A model generated the notes under the pieces. It worked only from the letters and a program-made list of their open reading frames with translations, was not told the origin of the DNA and searched no databases. A stretch of DNA of 64,000 nt from Serratia sp. UGAL515B_01 (GTDB lineage Bacteria > Pseudomonadota > Gammaproteobacteria > Enterobacterales > Enterobacteriaceae): assembly GCF_033095805.1 (NCBI RefSeq), contig NZ_CP109901.1:2947766-3011765 (forward strand), in the 5' to 3' direction. Every line of letters begins with the position of its first letter. The stretch's first letter is position 1. The translations under genes were made by a program, and so were the position numbers. Shown one piece after another: positions 34,998-46,175 of the stretch.

Positions 34998-35015
34998 GCG
35001 TCAATTTTGTGACAA
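34998..35015 (-). promoter_or_regulatory. phoB: Pho box upstream of phoB
   Basis: On the minus strand TTGTCACAAAATTGACGC, two PhoB half sites (consensus CTGTCAT-AAA-CTGTCAT) in direct repeat, 53 bases before the phoB start. The following CATAATAACGTCAC closely resembles the E. coli phoB promoter. Confidence 0.8.
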
Positions 35016-35148
35016 TTTTATGAATACGTTGCTCTGCGGATAGCCTTAAGCATAGTGATTATTTTTATTGCCATTTGATTGCGCCACGACAGGAGATGTC
35101 TACGCGCTTATAATCGCCGCTATCCTCTTATTAGCCAAGAAGCCTTAT

Positions 35149-36378
35149 ATGCGCCTGATCCATACCTCTGACTGGCATTTGGGCCAGCACTTTTTCACTA
35201 AAAGCCGCGCCGCAGAGCATCAGGCTTTCTTAGGCTGGCTGATCGAAATCGTGGAACAACAGCAGATTGATGCCGTGATCGTCGCAGGGGATCTTTTTGA
35301 TACCGGTTCCCCCCCAAGCTACGCTCGTGAACTGTATAACCGTTTTGTCGTGGACCTTCAGCGCACCGGCTGCCAACTGGTGATACTCGGCGGCAATCAT
35401 GACTCCGTTGCAACGCTGAATGAATCGCGTGAGCTGCTTTCCTATCTGAATACCACCGTGATTGCCAATGCGCAAACAGACCCAGAACAGCAAATTGTGG
35501 TCCTGAATCAACGCAATGGTCAACCAGGGGGGGTACTGTGTGCAATCCCCTTTCTGCGCCAACGAGATCTGCTCTCAAGCCGTGCAGGAGAGTCTGGTAA
35601 CCAGAAACAACAGGCCTTACAAAATGCAATTGCCGAGCATTATCACGGCCTGTATCAGGCTGCCTGTGTATGCCGCCAGACACTGGGTCTAAAACTGCCG
35701 ATAATCGCAACCGGCCATCTGACGACGGTAGGAGTGAACACCTCCGATTCAGTGCGCGATATTTACATTGGTACGCTTAATGCTTTCCCAGCGCAGTTAT
35801 TCCCTCCCGCCGACTACATTGCATTAGGTCATATTCACCGAGCGCAGAACGTAGCAAAATCTGAACATATCCGTTATAGCGGTTCACCAATCCCATTAAG
35901 TTTTGATGAGTTGGGTAAAAACAAAAGTGTATTTATGGTTGATTTTGCTGACGGCGTATTGCAGCAGGTCACCTCGCTAGAAATCCCCACCTACCAACCC
36001 ATGCAGTTAATCAAGGGCAACTTGCAACAAATTACCGCCCAATTGCAGCAATTTAGCGATTACCAAGGCGATTTGCCGGTTTGGTTGGATATTGAAGTTG
36101 CTACCCAAGATTACCTGGGTGATATCCAGCGGCGGATCCAACAGTTAGTTGACGATCTGCCGGTTGAAGTTCTCCTGCTTCGACGCAGCAAGGAGCAACG
36201 CTCACAGACTCTTGTCCAACAGGACAAAGAAACGTTGAACGAATTGAGCGTCGGCGAAGTATTCGAACGCCGGTTGACAATCGAAGAAGAAATGACTGAA
36301 CCCCGCCAGCAACGGATGCGGCAAATGTTTCAACAGGTGGTAGAAAGCCTGCACCACGGCGAGGAGCCTTCAGCATGA
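35149..36378 (+). CDS. sbcD: SbcCD nuclease subunit D
   Basis: Mre11-type nuclease subunit of SbcCD, which opens DNA hairpins and processes double-strand ends. The 409 residues carry the metallophosphoesterase motifs HTSDWHLGQ (residues 5-13), [23 protein letters not shown] and GHIHRAQ, and a C-terminal capping region. The frame is open from 35068, but ATG 35149 gives the family N-terminus [12 protein letters not shown]. It is divergent from phoB and overlaps sbcC by four bases (ATGA). Confidence 0.97.
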   Translation: MRLIHTSDWHLGQHFFTKSRAAEHQAFLGWLIEIVEQQQIDAVIVAGDLFDTGSPPSYARELYNRFVVDLQRTGCQLVILGGNHDSVATLNESRELLSYLNTTVIANAQTDPEQQIVVLNQRNGQPGGVLCAIPFLRQRDLLSSRAGESGNQKQQALQNAIAEHYHGLYQAACVCRQTLGLKLPIIATGHLTTVGVNTSDSVRDIYIGTLNAFPAQLFPPADYIALGHIHRAQNVAKSEHIRYSGSPIPLSFDELGKNKSVFMVDFADGVLQQVTSLEIPTYQPMQLIKGNLQQITAQLQQFSDYQGDLPVWLDIEVATQDYLGDIQRRIQQLVDDLPVEVLLLRRSKEQRSQTLVQQDKETLNELSVGEVFERRLTIEEEMTEPRQQRMRQMFQQVVESLHHGEEPSA

Positions 36379-39300
36379 AAATACTGAGCCTACGGCTGAA
36401 AAACCTCAACTCCCTGCAAGGTGAGTGGAAAATTGATTTCTCTGCAGAACCCTTTGCCAGTAATGGCCTTTTTGCTATTACCGGCCCAACGGGCGCGGGT
36501 AAAACCACGCTACTGGATGCTATTTGTCTAGCGCTGTATCACCAAACGCCACGTTTGGAAATCAGCGCCAACCAGAATGAGCTGATGACACGCCATACCT
36601 CAGAGTCACTGGCAGAAGTGGAATTTGAGGTCAAAGGGATCGGTTATCGTGCTTTCTGGAGCCAACGCCGTGCTAAAAACGATCCTGACGGAAATTTGCA
36701 AGCCCCCAAAGTCGAACTGGCGCTGCGGGAAGATGGAAAAATCCTGGCAGACAAAATTTCCGATAAAAAAGAGCTGATCGCCTCAATAACCGGCCTGGAC
36801 TTTGGTCGTTTTACCAAATCGATGATGCTGTCGCAGGGGCAGTTTGCCGCTTTTCTAAATGCAAAACCTAACGAGCGCGCCGAGCTATTGGAAGAACTGA
36901 CCGGCACCGAAATTTATGGCCAGCTATCGTCACGGGTGTTTGAACAGCATAAACAGGCCAAAGCAGAGCTTGATGCTTTGCACCACCGGGCCAACGGTAT
37001 TGAACTGCTCAACGATGAGCAGCACCAAACGTTGGAAAACCAACTCAGTGCGCTCGGCAACGAAGCGCTTTCGATCAACCAGCAACTACAGCAGCAGCAA
37101 CATCAGTTGAACTGGTTGCAGCAATGGCATAGCACCGAACAGCAGGTTCAGCGCTATCAGCAACAGCTTGTCGCCGTTCAGCAGGATTATCAGCAGGCTG
37201 AACCACAGTTGTTGCGGTTGGCGCGCAGTGAGCCCGCAGAAAAGTTGCGCCCATTGCTGGATGAACGCCAACGTTGCCAACGGGATAATCTCATTTTGCA
37301 GCAACAGCTTGAACAGTTGGAGCAACAACAACAGAGGCAAGCAACTGAACTGTTCCCCTTGCAACAGCGTCTGGAACAGGCCAAAACGGCAAAACAGGCA
37401 CAGAACAGTCATAACCAGCAGCAGCAAACCCTGATCGATAAACAGGTACAGCCACTTGACCAGCAAATCGCCCTGTTGCGTACAACCTTAGCCGAAGTGC
37501 AAAAGCACCGTGATGGATCTTGGCAGCAAAGTGAAAAACAGCGGCTAGAACTGGAACAACTGAGCGCAAAACGTACGCAGCTCGCCGCGTTGGCAGGACA
37601 GTATCAGATCAAGCAGGCGGAACTGACCGCAGCGCTTGATAAGCAGTTACAACAGCAGGCTGAGCTAGAAACGCAATCCCCAACGGAGAAACTGCGTCAT
37701 CGTCAGGCCGAATTAACCGGGCTACGTCCATTACGCCAGCAGCTCTCCGAGCTGGCGTTGCTGTTTGCACAAAACCAACAACAAATTGATCGGCAACAGT
37801 TGGAGTTTGCTGCCAACCAAAAGCAACTGGCTGAAATAGAAGCGCAACTCGATGCAGTTCGCCTGCAATACAAACAGCAAAAAGCGCACCAGACTGATGT
37901 CGAGAAGGTGCTCGAGATGGAAAAGCGTATTGTCAGTCTGGAGGCTGAACGCGCCCACCTACAGGCAGAAATGCCCTGTCCGCTATGTGGTTCCACTTAC
38001 CATCCGGCAATCGAGCAGTATCAGGCGCTAAAACCGTCAGAAACAGAGCAACGTGCCGCTGAGTTGAGAAGTCAAACCGATAGATTGCATACACTGGGCA
38101 CTGAACTGCGGGCTCGCTGTGACAGTTTGAAAGAGCAACAACAGCGCCTGCAACCTCAGTTAGTTCAGACATTGGCGCAACGGGAAGAGCATCTGCAAAG
38201 TTGGCTATCGCTCACCGCGCCACTTGCTTTCGATTTTACCTTGCAAGAACCCGACCGCTTAGGTACATGGTTAGATGCTTGCGAAAGCGAGGAGCAGGCT
38301 AATCAGCAACGCTTGCAGCAGCACCAACAGGCCATCGTTGCAGTACAACAGGCCAAAGATACCTTGAATACGCTGCGAGGAGAGCAACAGAGTTCCCAGC
38401 AAGAAGTAGCCCGCTTGAATGAGCGTTTTGAGCTGCTGGAAATCAGTCAGCAAGAGACGCAGCGCCTGCTTGCACAGTGGCAACAACGCTGTCAGGACAG
38501 CGAAACAACACTGGCAGAGTTACACGGTAAGCGCGTCGCGCTATTTGGCGAGCAATCGATCCCCGAGGTACGCGAGCAGCTACAAAAAGCACTGAGCGCT
38601 TGCGAGAAAGCCGAGCAGCAGGCGAGCGAACAGCTACAGAAAGCGCAGGAACAGCGCGATATTCTGGCGGGTCAACGGGTCACATTACACCAACAGCAGC
38701 AACAGCAAACCGAACGGTTGCTACGGGCCGAGCAACAGTGGCTGCAAGCGTTAGCCAGTAGTACGTTTGATGATGAAAAACAACTGCTTGCTGCGCTGCT
38801 TGATGATGATACACGCCAGCTGCTACAGCAGCGCAAAGAGCAGTTACAGCAACGCCAGGTAGAGGCCAGTACACTCTTGACGCAGGCGGTGCAAATGCTG
38901 GAGCAACAACGGCTAAACCGTCCCGTTAACCTTGATGAAACAACGGCGGATGTTGAACAACTCACAACCGCGCTCAACAGGCTAGCAGAACAGCTAAAGG
39001 CGTTACAGTTGCACCAAGGAGAAATCAGTAACCAACTGAGTAGCAATGCCCAACGTCGTCTCAATCAGCAATCTCTGTTTGAACAGATCGCCCAAAGTCA
39101 GCAGCAGTATGACGACTGGAGCCAGCTTAATCAGTTGATCGGTTCAAAAGACGGCGATAAATTTCGCAAGTTTGCCCAAGGCCTTACGCTTGATCACTTG
39201 GTGTATCTTGCAAATCGCCAACTCAGCCGGTTACATGGGCGTTATCTGCTACAACGTAAAATCAGTGAAACACTCGAATTGCAAGTGGTGGACACTTGGC

Positions 39301-39626
39301 AGGCCGATGTCCTGCGTGATACTCGTACCCTCTCTGGCGGTGAAAGCTTCCTAGTCAGCCTAGCTCTCGCTCTGGCTTTGTCAGATTTGGTCAGCCATAA
39401 GACCAGCATCGATTCGCTGTTCTTGGACGAGGGTTTCGGCACTCTGGATGCAGAAACACTGGATACAGCGCTAGATGCACTGGACAGCCTTAATGCCACA
39501 GGCAAAACCATCGGAGTCATCAGCCACGTTGATGCAATGAAAGAACGTATCCCAGTACAAATTAAGGTGAAGAAGGTCAACGGACTGGGGGTTAGCCGGT
39601 TAGACGAGCGGTTTCGCGTCGAGTAA
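36375..39626 (+). CDS. sbcC: SbcCD nuclease ATPase subunit C
   Basis: SMC/Rad50-type ATPase partner of SbcD. The 1083 residues have the Walker A motif GPTGAGKT (37-44), two very long Gln-rich coiled-coil arms, the zinc hook CPLCGS near residue 535, then the ABC signature [20 protein letters not shown] and Walker [13 protein letters not shown] near the C-terminus. E. coli SbcC is 1048 residues, so the arms are slightly longer here. The unusually high Gln content of the arms makes long antisense open frames in this region that are not genes. Confidence 0.97.
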   Translation: MKILSLRLKNLNSLQGEWKIDFSAEPFASNGLFAITGPTGAGKTTLLDAICLALYHQTPRLEISANQNELMTRHTSESLAEVEFEVKGIGYRAFWSQRRAKNDPDGNLQAPKVELALREDGKILADKISDKKELIASITGLDFGRFTKSMMLSQGQFAAFLNAKPNERAELLEELTGTEIYGQLSSRVFEQHKQAKAELDALHHRANGIELLNDEQHQTLENQLSALGNEALSINQQLQQQQHQLNWLQQWHSTEQQVQRYQQQLVAVQQDYQQAEPQLLRLARSEPAEKLRPLLDERQRCQRDNLILQQQLEQLEQQQQRQATELFPLQQRLEQAKTAKQAQNSHNQQQQTLIDKQVQPLDQQIALLRTTLAEVQKHRDGSWQQSEKQRLELEQLSAKRTQLAALAGQYQIKQAELTAALDKQLQQQAELETQSPTEKLRHRQAELTGLRPLRQQLSELALLFAQNQQQIDRQQLEFAANQKQLAEIEAQLDAVRLQYKQQKAHQTDVEKVLEMEKRIVSLEAERAHLQAEMPCPLCGSTYHPAIEQYQALKPSETEQRAAELRSQTDRLHTLGTELRARCDSLKEQQQRLQPQLVQTLAQREEHLQSWLSLTAPLAFDFTLQEPDRLGTWLDACESEEQANQQRLQQHQQAIVAVQQAKDTLNTLRGEQQSSQQEVARLNERFELLEISQQETQRLLAQWQQRCQDSETTLAELHGKRVALFGEQSIPEVREQLQKALSACEKAEQQASEQLQKAQEQRDILAGQRVTLHQQQQQQTERLLRAEQQWLQALASSTFDDEKQLLAALLDDDTRQLLQQRKEQLQQRQVEASTLLTQAVQMLEQQRLNRPVNLDETTADVEQLTTALNRLAEQLKALQLHQGEISNQLSSNAQRRLNQQSLFEQIAQSQQQYDDWSQLNQLIGSKDGDKFRKFAQGLTLDHLVYLANRQLSRLHGRYLLQRKISETLELQVVDTWQADVLRDTRTLSGGESFLVSLALALALSDLVSHKTSIDSLFLDEGFGTLDAETLDTALDALDSLNATGKTIGVISHVDAMKERIPVQIKVKKVNGLGVSRLDERFRVE

Positions 39627-39752
39627 CTGCGGCAGAAACAAGCAGCATAATATGCAGTTTTCCACCTACAGCGTAAAGTGTGATCTCAGCGGCAGTACGC
39701 AGTGAAAAGCATTGAGCCTCAGCTGAGAACGGTTATCATGCAGCGGATAATA

Positions 39753-40726
<974 letters not shown>

Positions 40727-40804
40727 GTCCTTCGCAAGACAGTGCCAAACAATTTAGCGCGTTAGTGCGGTCTGCCGTAAAGCAAAGTTCAAACGTGGGT
40801 AGGA

Positions 40805-41713
40805 TCACACGGGCGGCCACAGCCAGGCTGCTCCGCGCACACCACTCGAGTCACCGTGAACGGCCTTGCGAATTGGCGTTTCACACTCACCGCCAAATAC
40901 CCAAGGCTTTACCTGTTGCGGCACCCTTTGGTAGAGGCGTTCAACGTTACTCATCCCTCCACCCAGGACTATAACATCAGGGTCAAAAATGTTGATTACA
41001 TGAGCCAATGACTTCGCCAAGCGCATTTCGTAGCGCTGGATAGCCAACTTTGCTGTTTCATCCTGCTTCTCGGCTAAGAGCATGATTTCATGGCCTTTCA
41101 ACACATTACCACTTAAACGCGCATAGTCGTTGGCGAAACCGGTACCAGAGATAAAAGTTTCAATACACCCTTGTTTACCACAGTAGCAAGGCACTTCAGC
41201 ACGGAAACGCAGTTCATCAGCATCCATCCATGGCAGAGGATTATGACCCCATTCACCCGAAATACCGTTTCCTCCGGCATGAGCCTGCCCATTAATCGCC
41301 ACCCCGGCACCACATCCGGTTCCAATGATCACCGCGAAGACGGTTGCCTTCCCAGCTCCCGCACCATCAGTCGCTTCCGATACGGCCAGGCAGTTGGCAT
41401 CATTGGCAAGCCGCACTTCACGTGCCAGCATTACGGAAAGATCCTTGTCTAACTGCTGCCCATTAAGCCAGGTTGAGTTGGCATTTTTAACCAAGCCGGT
41501 AAATGGCGACAGTGTGCCGGGTATGCCAACCCCTACCGAGCCCTGTTGACCGGTTTTATCCTCCGCCAACCTCACCAGACCGGAAATAGCCTGTAATGTT
41601 TGTTGATAATCATCACGCGGCGTTGCAATACGATGACGGAACAGTTCTTGTCCATCATTGGCTAAGGCAATTACTTCAATTTTAGTACCACCCAAATCGA
41701 CACCAATCCGCAC
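40805..41713 (-). CDS. mak: fructokinase (ROK family)
   Basis: Phosphorylates fructose (and mannose weakly) to the 6-phosphate with ATP. The 302-residue ROK protein has the phosphate loop [11 protein letters not shown], the catalytic Asp in [11 protein letters not shown], the second ATP motif [14 protein letters not shown], and the zinc motif GHNPLPW…[15 protein letters not shown]. The position next to rdgC equals that in E. coli, where it lies between araJ and rdgC. The C-terminus [16 protein letters not shown] is intact. Confidence 0.96.
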   Translation of the reverse strand: MRIGVDLGGTKIEVIALANDGQELFRHRIATPRDDYQQTLQAISGLVRLAEDKTGQQGSVGVGIPGTLSPFTGLVKNANSTWLNGQQLDKDLSVMLAREVRLANDANCLAVSEATDGAGAGKATVFAVIIGTGCGAGVAINGQAHAGGNGISGEWGHNPLPWMDADELRFRAEVPCYCGKQGCIETFISGTGFANDYARLSGNVLKGHEIMLLAEKQDETAKLAIQRYEMRLAKSLAHVINIFDPDVIVLGGGMSNVERLYQRVPQQVKPWVFGGECETPIRKAVHGDSSGVRGAAWLWPPV

Positions 41714-41968
41714 AATTTCTCTCCTAAAAGCACAACGACAAGACTCTCTGCCACAGCCTAATACAACCTAGTGTTCGAATCACGCATTGCACCAAAGTGT
41801 AACCACGATGGCGATTTTTGCATCGCATTCGCATGATCACGGTAAAAATACGGGAGCGGAGGCAAATCAGCGGGAATAAGGCGATTTTTCATCATCAATT
41901 CGTTATCATGTCGCCTTGCTTTTGACGAAATAGCGTGCCAAATGCACGCCCAGCCAGGGGATAAAACT

Positions 41969-42880
41969 ATGCTGTGGTTTAAGAATTTGATGGTTTACCG
42001 TTTGAGCCGCGACGTTACGCTAAATGCGGATGAAATGGAAAAACAGCTCAGTGCCTTTGCTTTCACCCCGTGCGGCAGCCAAGACATGGCGAAAACCGGC
42101 TGGGTTTCCCCAATGGGTTCACACAGCGACTCTCTAACGCATGCAGTTAACGGTCAAATTATTATCTGCGCCCGTAAAGAAGAGAAAATTCTACCCTCGC
42201 CGGTAATCAAACAAGAATTGCAGGCAAAGATCGAAAAACTGGAAGGTGAGCAGCACCGCAAGTTGAAAAAAACCGAGAAAGACTCCCTGAAAGATGAAGT
42301 GCTGCACAGCCTGCTACCACGCGCCTTCAGTCGTTTTAACCAGACTTTTATGTGGATCGATACCGTTAACAGCCTGATTATGGTGGATGCAGCCAGTGCC
42401 AAACGCGCAGAAGACACGCTGGCACTGCTGCGTAAAAGCTTAGGTTCATTACCCGTTGTCCCTCTCACCATGGAAAGCCCGATTGAACTGACGCTGACAG
42501 AGTGGGTTCGTTCTGGCCAACTGCCAGCCGGTTTTATTATTCAGGATGAAGCTGAACTCAAAGCGATTCTGGAGGATGGTGGTGTGATCCGCTGCAAAAA
42601 ACAAAACCTGATCAGCGATGAAATTGCCGTACATATTGAGGCCGGTAAACTGGTCACCAAACTGGCGGTAGACTGGCAGGAACGCATTCAAGTGGTACTG
42701 ACCGATGACGGTTCACTCAAACGCCTGAAGTTTGCCGATACCTTACGCGATCAAAACGATGATATTGATCGTGACGATTATGCGCAGCGTTTCGATGCAG
42801 ATTTCATTCTGATGACCAGCGAACTGGCAGCAATGATCGGCAATACAATTGAAGCCTTAGGAGGAGAAGCACAGCGCTAA
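41969..42880 (+). CDS. rdgC: recombination-associated protein RdgC
   Basis: Ring-shaped DNA-binding protein that coats duplex DNA and limits RecA function. It is 303 residues, exactly the E. coli length, with [56 protein letters not shown] and [10 protein letters not shown]. The frame is open from 41942, but ATG 41969 has AGGGG upstream and the exact family start. It is divergent from mak and convergent with ppnP. Confidence 0.96.
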   Translation: MLWFKNLMVYRLSRDVTLNADEMEKQLSAFAFTPCGSQDMAKTGWVSPMGSHSDSLTHAVNGQIIICARKEEKILPSPVIKQELQAKIEKLEGEQHRKLKKTEKDSLKDEVLHSLLPRAFSRFNQTFMWIDTVNSLIMVDAASAKRAEDTLALLRKSLGSLPVVPLTMESPIELTLTEWVRSGQLPAGFIIQDEAELKAILEDGGVIRCKKQNLISDEIAVHIEAGKLVTKLAVDWQERIQVVLTDDGSLKRLKFADTLRDQNDDIDRDDYAQRFDADFILMTSELAAMIGNTIEALGGEAQR

Positions 42881-42890
42881 GGCAGCGGAA

Positions 42891-42912
42891 AGCCGGGGTT
42901 AGCCCGGCACAC
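42891..42912. terminator. hairpin between rdgC and ppnP
   Basis: Stem GCCGGG / CCCGGC with a five-base loop (42892-42908) between the convergent genes; on the plus strand it is followed by ACACATTTATTT. Confidence 0.6.
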
Positions 42913-42914
42913 AT

Positions 42915-43205
42915 TTATTTACTCAGATAACGACACAGGTATGACGTTGCATCGGCAACCTGCAGATTAAATTCACTCTGTCCAGGCACAAAGAACTTTT
43001 CACCTGGCGTAAACACTTGCCAATCAGGCGCTCCCGGTAACAGTACTTTTAAAGCACCGGTAATCACCGTCATTTCTTCCGGTTGCGCGGTACTGAAGGT
43101 ATATTCCCCTTCTTCCATAACCCCAATGCTGGTACGACCGATGCTGCTACTATCAAAACCGATAGACTTAACTTTTCCTGAAAAATATTCGTTTACTTTC
43201 AGCAT
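42915..43205 (-). CDS. ppnP: pyrimidine/purine nucleoside phosphorylase PpnP
   Basis: Small cupin (96 residues; formerly YaiE) that phosphorolyses diverse nucleosides. Full family match: [46 protein letters not shown] and the terminal SYLCRYL. In E. coli it lies near aroL with aroM and yaiA between; those two genes are missing here. Confidence 0.95.
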   Translation of the reverse strand: MLKVNEYFSGKVKSIGFDSSSIGRTSIGVMEEGEYTFSTAQPEEMTVITGALKVLLPGAPDWQVFTPGEKFFVPGQSEFNLQVADATSYLCRYLSK

Positions 43206-43467
43206 AGACTGGCACCCGCGTAATTAACTTTGTGGAAGATCCATATTGGGGGATGGAAGTAGGTCTGTCACTGATTTTTCGTACAAAATGCGATCGCAGC
43301 GCACGACAAAACATCAACAGGATGAAATAATTAGGTTGTATAGTTTAATTGGCCGTAGTGCCTTCAATACCCCAAAAGCCCATCGTCTGCATCGTTCGTC
43401 GCTTATTTGGCCCACTTTACAGCGCAGCTCACGCATCACCTTGTACTCAGATGACCGCCAGCAGCGC
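43206..43467. other. gene-free part of the ppnP-aroL gap
   Basis: About 260 bases without a supported gene. aroM and yaiA, which occupy this interval in E. coli, are absent and I see no clear remnant of either. Confidence 0.6.
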
Positions 43468-43647
43468 TCATATTAAATTAAAAAGGGCTTCGCCATTGGG
43501 TTGGCTGACAGGTAAATCCCCGGTGATCTCGCCGACTTCACGGGGCATATACGCACGATACAAAGAAAAGAGTATAAGGTTTGGTGGGCCAAGTGAGCAT
43601 AAATAACACAGCATAGCGCGTTCAAATAGCCTCATGACCAATAACAT
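43468..43647 (-). CDS. possible 59-codon open frame directly after aroL
   Basis: The frame starts with an ATG immediately after the aroL TAA (TAAATG) and has two more in-frame ATGs (43635, 43614). It encodes about 59 residues, ending PVSQPNGEALFNLI. The middle is hydrophobic (PPNLILFSLYRAY). There is no good Shine-Dalgarno, so expression would depend on coupling to aroL. I do not recognise it; it may be a chance frame or a repeat-derived fragment. Confidence 0.3.
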   Translation of the reverse strand: MLLVMRLFERAMLCYLCSLGPPNLILFSLYRAYMPREVGEITGDLPVSQPNGEALFNLI

Positions 43648-44172
43648 TTACTTTATCGCTACGATACGAAGTACAGTGAGGATCTGCTCAACGACTTGCT
43701 GCGGATTAGCACTGCTATCAATAACGTGATGTGCAGCATTTTGATATAACGCTTCGCGCGTGGTAAGCACTTCTGAGATTTCTTCGGCGATAGGCCTTCC
43801 GGTCAAGGTTGGACGTTGCCCTTCCTCGGGAACCTCTTCCAAACGTTGTGCCAAAATGCTGGCTGGTGCACGCAGGTAAATTACCGTCCCATGCTGCCGC
43901 ATGAAATGCCGATTTTCTTCGGCCAGGATTGCCCCGCCACCGGTAGCAACAACGGTTGACGGTTGTGTTACCGCTTGCAGAGCAAGCGTTTCCCTGCGTC
44001 GAAAACCCTGCCAACCTTCCTGCGAAACGATTTCTGCCACGCTCATTTGCACTGTCTGCTGCATAAACAGGTCGGTATCAATAAAGTGATAACCCAATGT
44101 CTGCGCTAATGCGCTGCCTATCGTTGTTTTACCTGCTCCGCGAGCGCCTACCATAAAAATGGTTTGTGTCAT
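43648..44172 (-). CDS. aroL: shikimate kinase II
   Basis: Phosphorylates shikimate to shikimate 3-phosphate in the chorismate pathway. Exactly 174 residues, with the P-loop [11 protein letters not shown] (8-18), the shikimate-binding DTDLFMQ and [18 protein letters not shown], and the lid [12 protein letters not shown]. The frame is open from 44217, but ATG 44172 gives the family start and has AAGGA upstream. An imperfect dyad TTTACA-N4-TGTAAA lies 120 bases upstream; it is not in the TyrR box orientation. Confidence 0.95.
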   Translation of the reverse strand: MTQTIFMVGARGAGKTTIGSALAQTLGYHFIDTDLFMQQTVQMSVAEIVSQEGWQGFRRRETLALQAVTQPSTVVATGGGAILAEENRHFMRQHGTVIYLRAPASILAQRLEEVPEEGQRPTLTGRPIAEEISEVLTTREALYQNAAHHVIDSSANPQQVVEQILTVLRIVAIK

Positions 44173-44803
44173 TACGGGTCGTCCTTTATACGATGGCTCG
44201 AATGCATGGGTTTGCATGCGAGAGTGTTAGCAGCCAGGGCAAAAATTGCCGCTGTTGATTCATCATGCCCCTTACTTTTGCATTTAGATATTTACAACAG
44301 TGTAAACTAAATTGCTCTACTGCGACTAAAAGCAAAATCTGTTTCATCTTTTCGCATCGCTTACTCCTTGTTTAAGTCAAGAAGCCATATTTAAACAGAT
44401 TTTATCGACGGCAGAAACTAACGATGGCAATAAAAGATTACGCTGCAGTAACCGCAACAAAAAAAGCGGTATACCACGGAGCATCTCATCCAGTGAAATG
44501 TTTTCGACAAGGAGTTTACTTAATAACGTTTTACTTTAAGCTTCAGGCCGGTGGAGTGTGAGGAATACCGGCACATAATCGCCCCGTCCGTGGGAACGTG
44601 TATCATCCTTGAATTTCACTCATACCAGTAACTCAAACGCAGTTCAAATCGATGCTTAACCGATTTATCGTTCAACTGCCCTCTGCCTATAAACTTGAGT
44701 AAATACCCATCACCACTCAAGATACAAGGGTTAGCTACTGAATAAATCAGTAGCGCAGTACTCACCCACTTTAATAGCGTTAATACGGTAAAGTCGAGTC
44801 CCC
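44173..44803. other. 631-base gene-free gap between aroL and tai4
   Basis: No gene that I can support. It holds the aroL promoter region, a dyad TTTACA-N4-TGTAAA near 44292-44307, a 45-codon plus-strand frame at 44424-44561 without a ribosome binding site, and near 44702-44740 a sequence (TACCCATCACCACTCAAGAT) resembling a decayed ERIC end. Confidence 0.55.
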
Positions 44804-45163
44804 TTACTGGGCATACTTATCTTTAATCGCTTTTAACTGTTCACTTCTCGATAAGTCAATGCATTTCATTACCGTAAGCTTTGAATTACCATTTTTACTT
44901 ATATAATTCTTAGCCAAGAACCTTTTAGCAAGCTCACTAACTTCTTCATAAGCTTCAACAGGATAAGGGCCTAGTTCCACATAAGCACCAACAGCAGAAA
45001 ATGCCTCCTTATTTATTTCACCATCGGTAAAGCCTTTAGCTAAACACATGCTTAAAGCATAGTTTTCTAAATTATATTTCTGTGGATCATTATTTTTATC
45101 ATTTTCTCCAGCAATAACAGAGAAAGAAAATAAAAATATAAGTGCTATTATTTTAGAAGCCAT
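44804..45163 (-). CDS. Tai4-family T6SS amidase immunity protein
   Basis: Predicted periplasmic immunity protein (119 residues) that would bind and neutralise the adjacent Tae4 amidase. A signal peptide MASKIIALIFLFSFSVIA is followed by a helical body with LENYALSMCLAKGF, SAVGAYVELGPYPVEAYEEV and the paired cysteine in VMKCIDLS, as in the Rap/Tai4 family of Serratia. Its start overlaps the effector's end by 16 bases, so the two are co-translated. It is noticeably more AT-rich than the flanking core genes, suggesting transfer. Confidence 0.88.
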   Translation of the reverse strand: MASKIIALIFLFSFSVIAGENDKNNDPQKYNLENYALSMCLAKGFTDGEINKEAFSAVGAYVELGPYPVEAYEEVSELAKRFLAKNYISKNGNSKLTVMKCIDLSRSEQLKAIKDKYAQ

Positions 45164-45615
45164 AATTGAGCACCACCTGCTTTTTCGAAGTAACAGGAAT
45201 CAGAACACAAAACCCCGTTCCACAGTGTGACATGACCTGTTGCATCACTCCAATTAACGTTAAATGCAAGAATACCTTTCTTATTACTAAAATCACTTTT
45301 ATTAACACTCAGTTTGCTTATCACATCTGCTTGATAGAACTGATCATTAAGGAATTTAATCATATCTTCGACCCGATATATATACCATTTATTATCAGCG
45401 CCAGATGACGTTTTCCACTTGCTCTCATTTCTAGGTATGTTAATGCCTGCATTATTTAACGCGTAGCTCATGCGAATCGCGCAAGCATTTTGGAATATAC
45501 CACTATCTATATTGGCTTTGACTTTTCCACCAATGATATTTCCAACTTGGGGAACAGCTACATTAACCTTTGAAAAGCTACTCCACATACTATTAAAACT
45601 AGGCCTTGATGCCAT
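45148..45615 (-). CDS. Tae4-family type VI secretion amidase effector
   Basis: Peptidoglycan amidase (155 residues), an NlpC/P60-like cysteine hydrolase that cuts the gamma-D-glutamyl-mDAP bond in rival cells after T6SS delivery. Catalytic Cys45 is in FQNACAIRMSYALN, His128 in TGHVTLWNG, with Asp139 between the disulfide cysteines of CSDSC (137, 141). RPSFNSMWSSF and GADNKWYIYRV are family motifs. No signal peptide is present, as expected for a T6SS cargo. AAGGA precedes the ATG. No T6SS structural gene lies in the window, so this is an orphan effector locus. Confidence 0.92.
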   Translation of the reverse strand: MASRPSFNSMWSSFSKVNVAVPQVGNIIGGKVKANIDSGIFQNACAIRMSYALNNAGINIPRNESKWKTSSGADNKWYIYRVEDMIKFLNDQFYQADVISKLSVNKSDFSNKKGILAFNVNWSDATGHVTLWNGVLCSDSCYFEKAGGAQLWLLK

Positions 45616-45650
45616 TTGAATTTCCTTTTTATATTGTATATGTTTAATTA

Positions 45651-45810
45651 TCTAACCCCATCGCCTTTCAAGTTGCAAGAAAGTAGCAAATTCGAGAGTC
45701 CCAAGAACACATACGCTGGACTTCAAGTTGTAGAGGGATTGGTTATGTTGCTCAGCACACCAGCAAGTTTCATTCCGTTGCCACTTACCTACATCTTGAC
45801 GTAACTTGGT
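45651..45810. repeat. degenerate ERIC-like repeat with internal insertion
   Basis: Begins ACCCCATCGCCTTTCAAGTT like the ERIC at 20717, then diverges; a second CTTCAAGTTGTAGAG occurs inside and the right end is ATCTTGACGTAACTTGGTATA. It abuts the next copy, mirroring the tandem pair near tgt. Confidence 0.55.
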
Positions 45811-45931
45811 ATATAGCCTTCACCATTCAACGGTGTTGGTTGCCATCAATCCCCCAGTCACCTTGGTTTATCAAGCACCTAGGGCTTCGCTCAGTTGACG
45901 CCTAACTGCAACTTGAATGAACTTGGGTATA
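45809..45931. repeat. ERIC-like element
   Basis: About 123 bases with CACCATTCAACGGTGTTGG on the left, centre CCCCCAGTCACCTTGG, GCTTCGCTCAGTTGACGCC, and TGCAACTTGAATGAACTTGGGTATA at the right end, in the same orientation as the copy at 20717-20842. Confidence 0.8.
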
Positions 45932-45943
45932 GATAGCTATGTA

Positions 45944-45994
45944 ACAGGAGCAAACGAGTGTAGCCAACGCACATGCGATCTGAAGTATTGACGA
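45944..45994. repeat. partial ERIC-like element
   Basis: CAGGAGCAAACGAGTGTAGC followed by CAACGCACATGCGATCTGAA and GTATTGACGAG matches the right arm of the ERIC consensus (GAGTGcAGCCAACGCAC…TTGAAgtatGACGgGT), but the left arm is missing. Confidence 0.5.
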
Positions 45995-46175
45995 GTGCTT
46001 GGCATCATACTTGACCTTGCATCAAGGTAGCAAGGCCAAAAATCACTCACTGCGCCACCAAGACAAATTTGCCGGGAACAGGACATTAAAGAACCTATCA
46101 ATTCTCCGATGCCCTTTTTCCATCACACTTTGATGACATTTTGGGACAGTTGCCGCTTATGACACGGTGACCAAT

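Larger units (their letters stand above)
45616..46175. other. 560-base gene-free repeat-rich gap
   Basis: Between tae4 and the methyltransferase. It is filled largely with ERIC-like material (entries at 45651, 45809 and 45944). No open frame is supported. Confidence 0.6.

Noticed and set aside
37086..39064. Several long open frames antisense to sbcC, rich in Leu, Ser and Cys
   Set aside because: They arise because the sense strand encodes Gln-rich coiled coil (CAG/CAA codons read as CTG/TTG on the other strand). They have no ribosome binding sites or family similarity.
43246..43606. Plus-strand open frames of 76 and 85 codons between ppnP and aroL
   Set aside because: They have no family similarity or ribosome binding site and overlap each other in different frames.
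44292..44307. TyrR box upstream of aroL
   Set aside because: The dyad is TTTACA-N4-TGTAAA, whereas the TyrR box is TGTAAA-N6-TTTACA; orientation and spacing do not fit.
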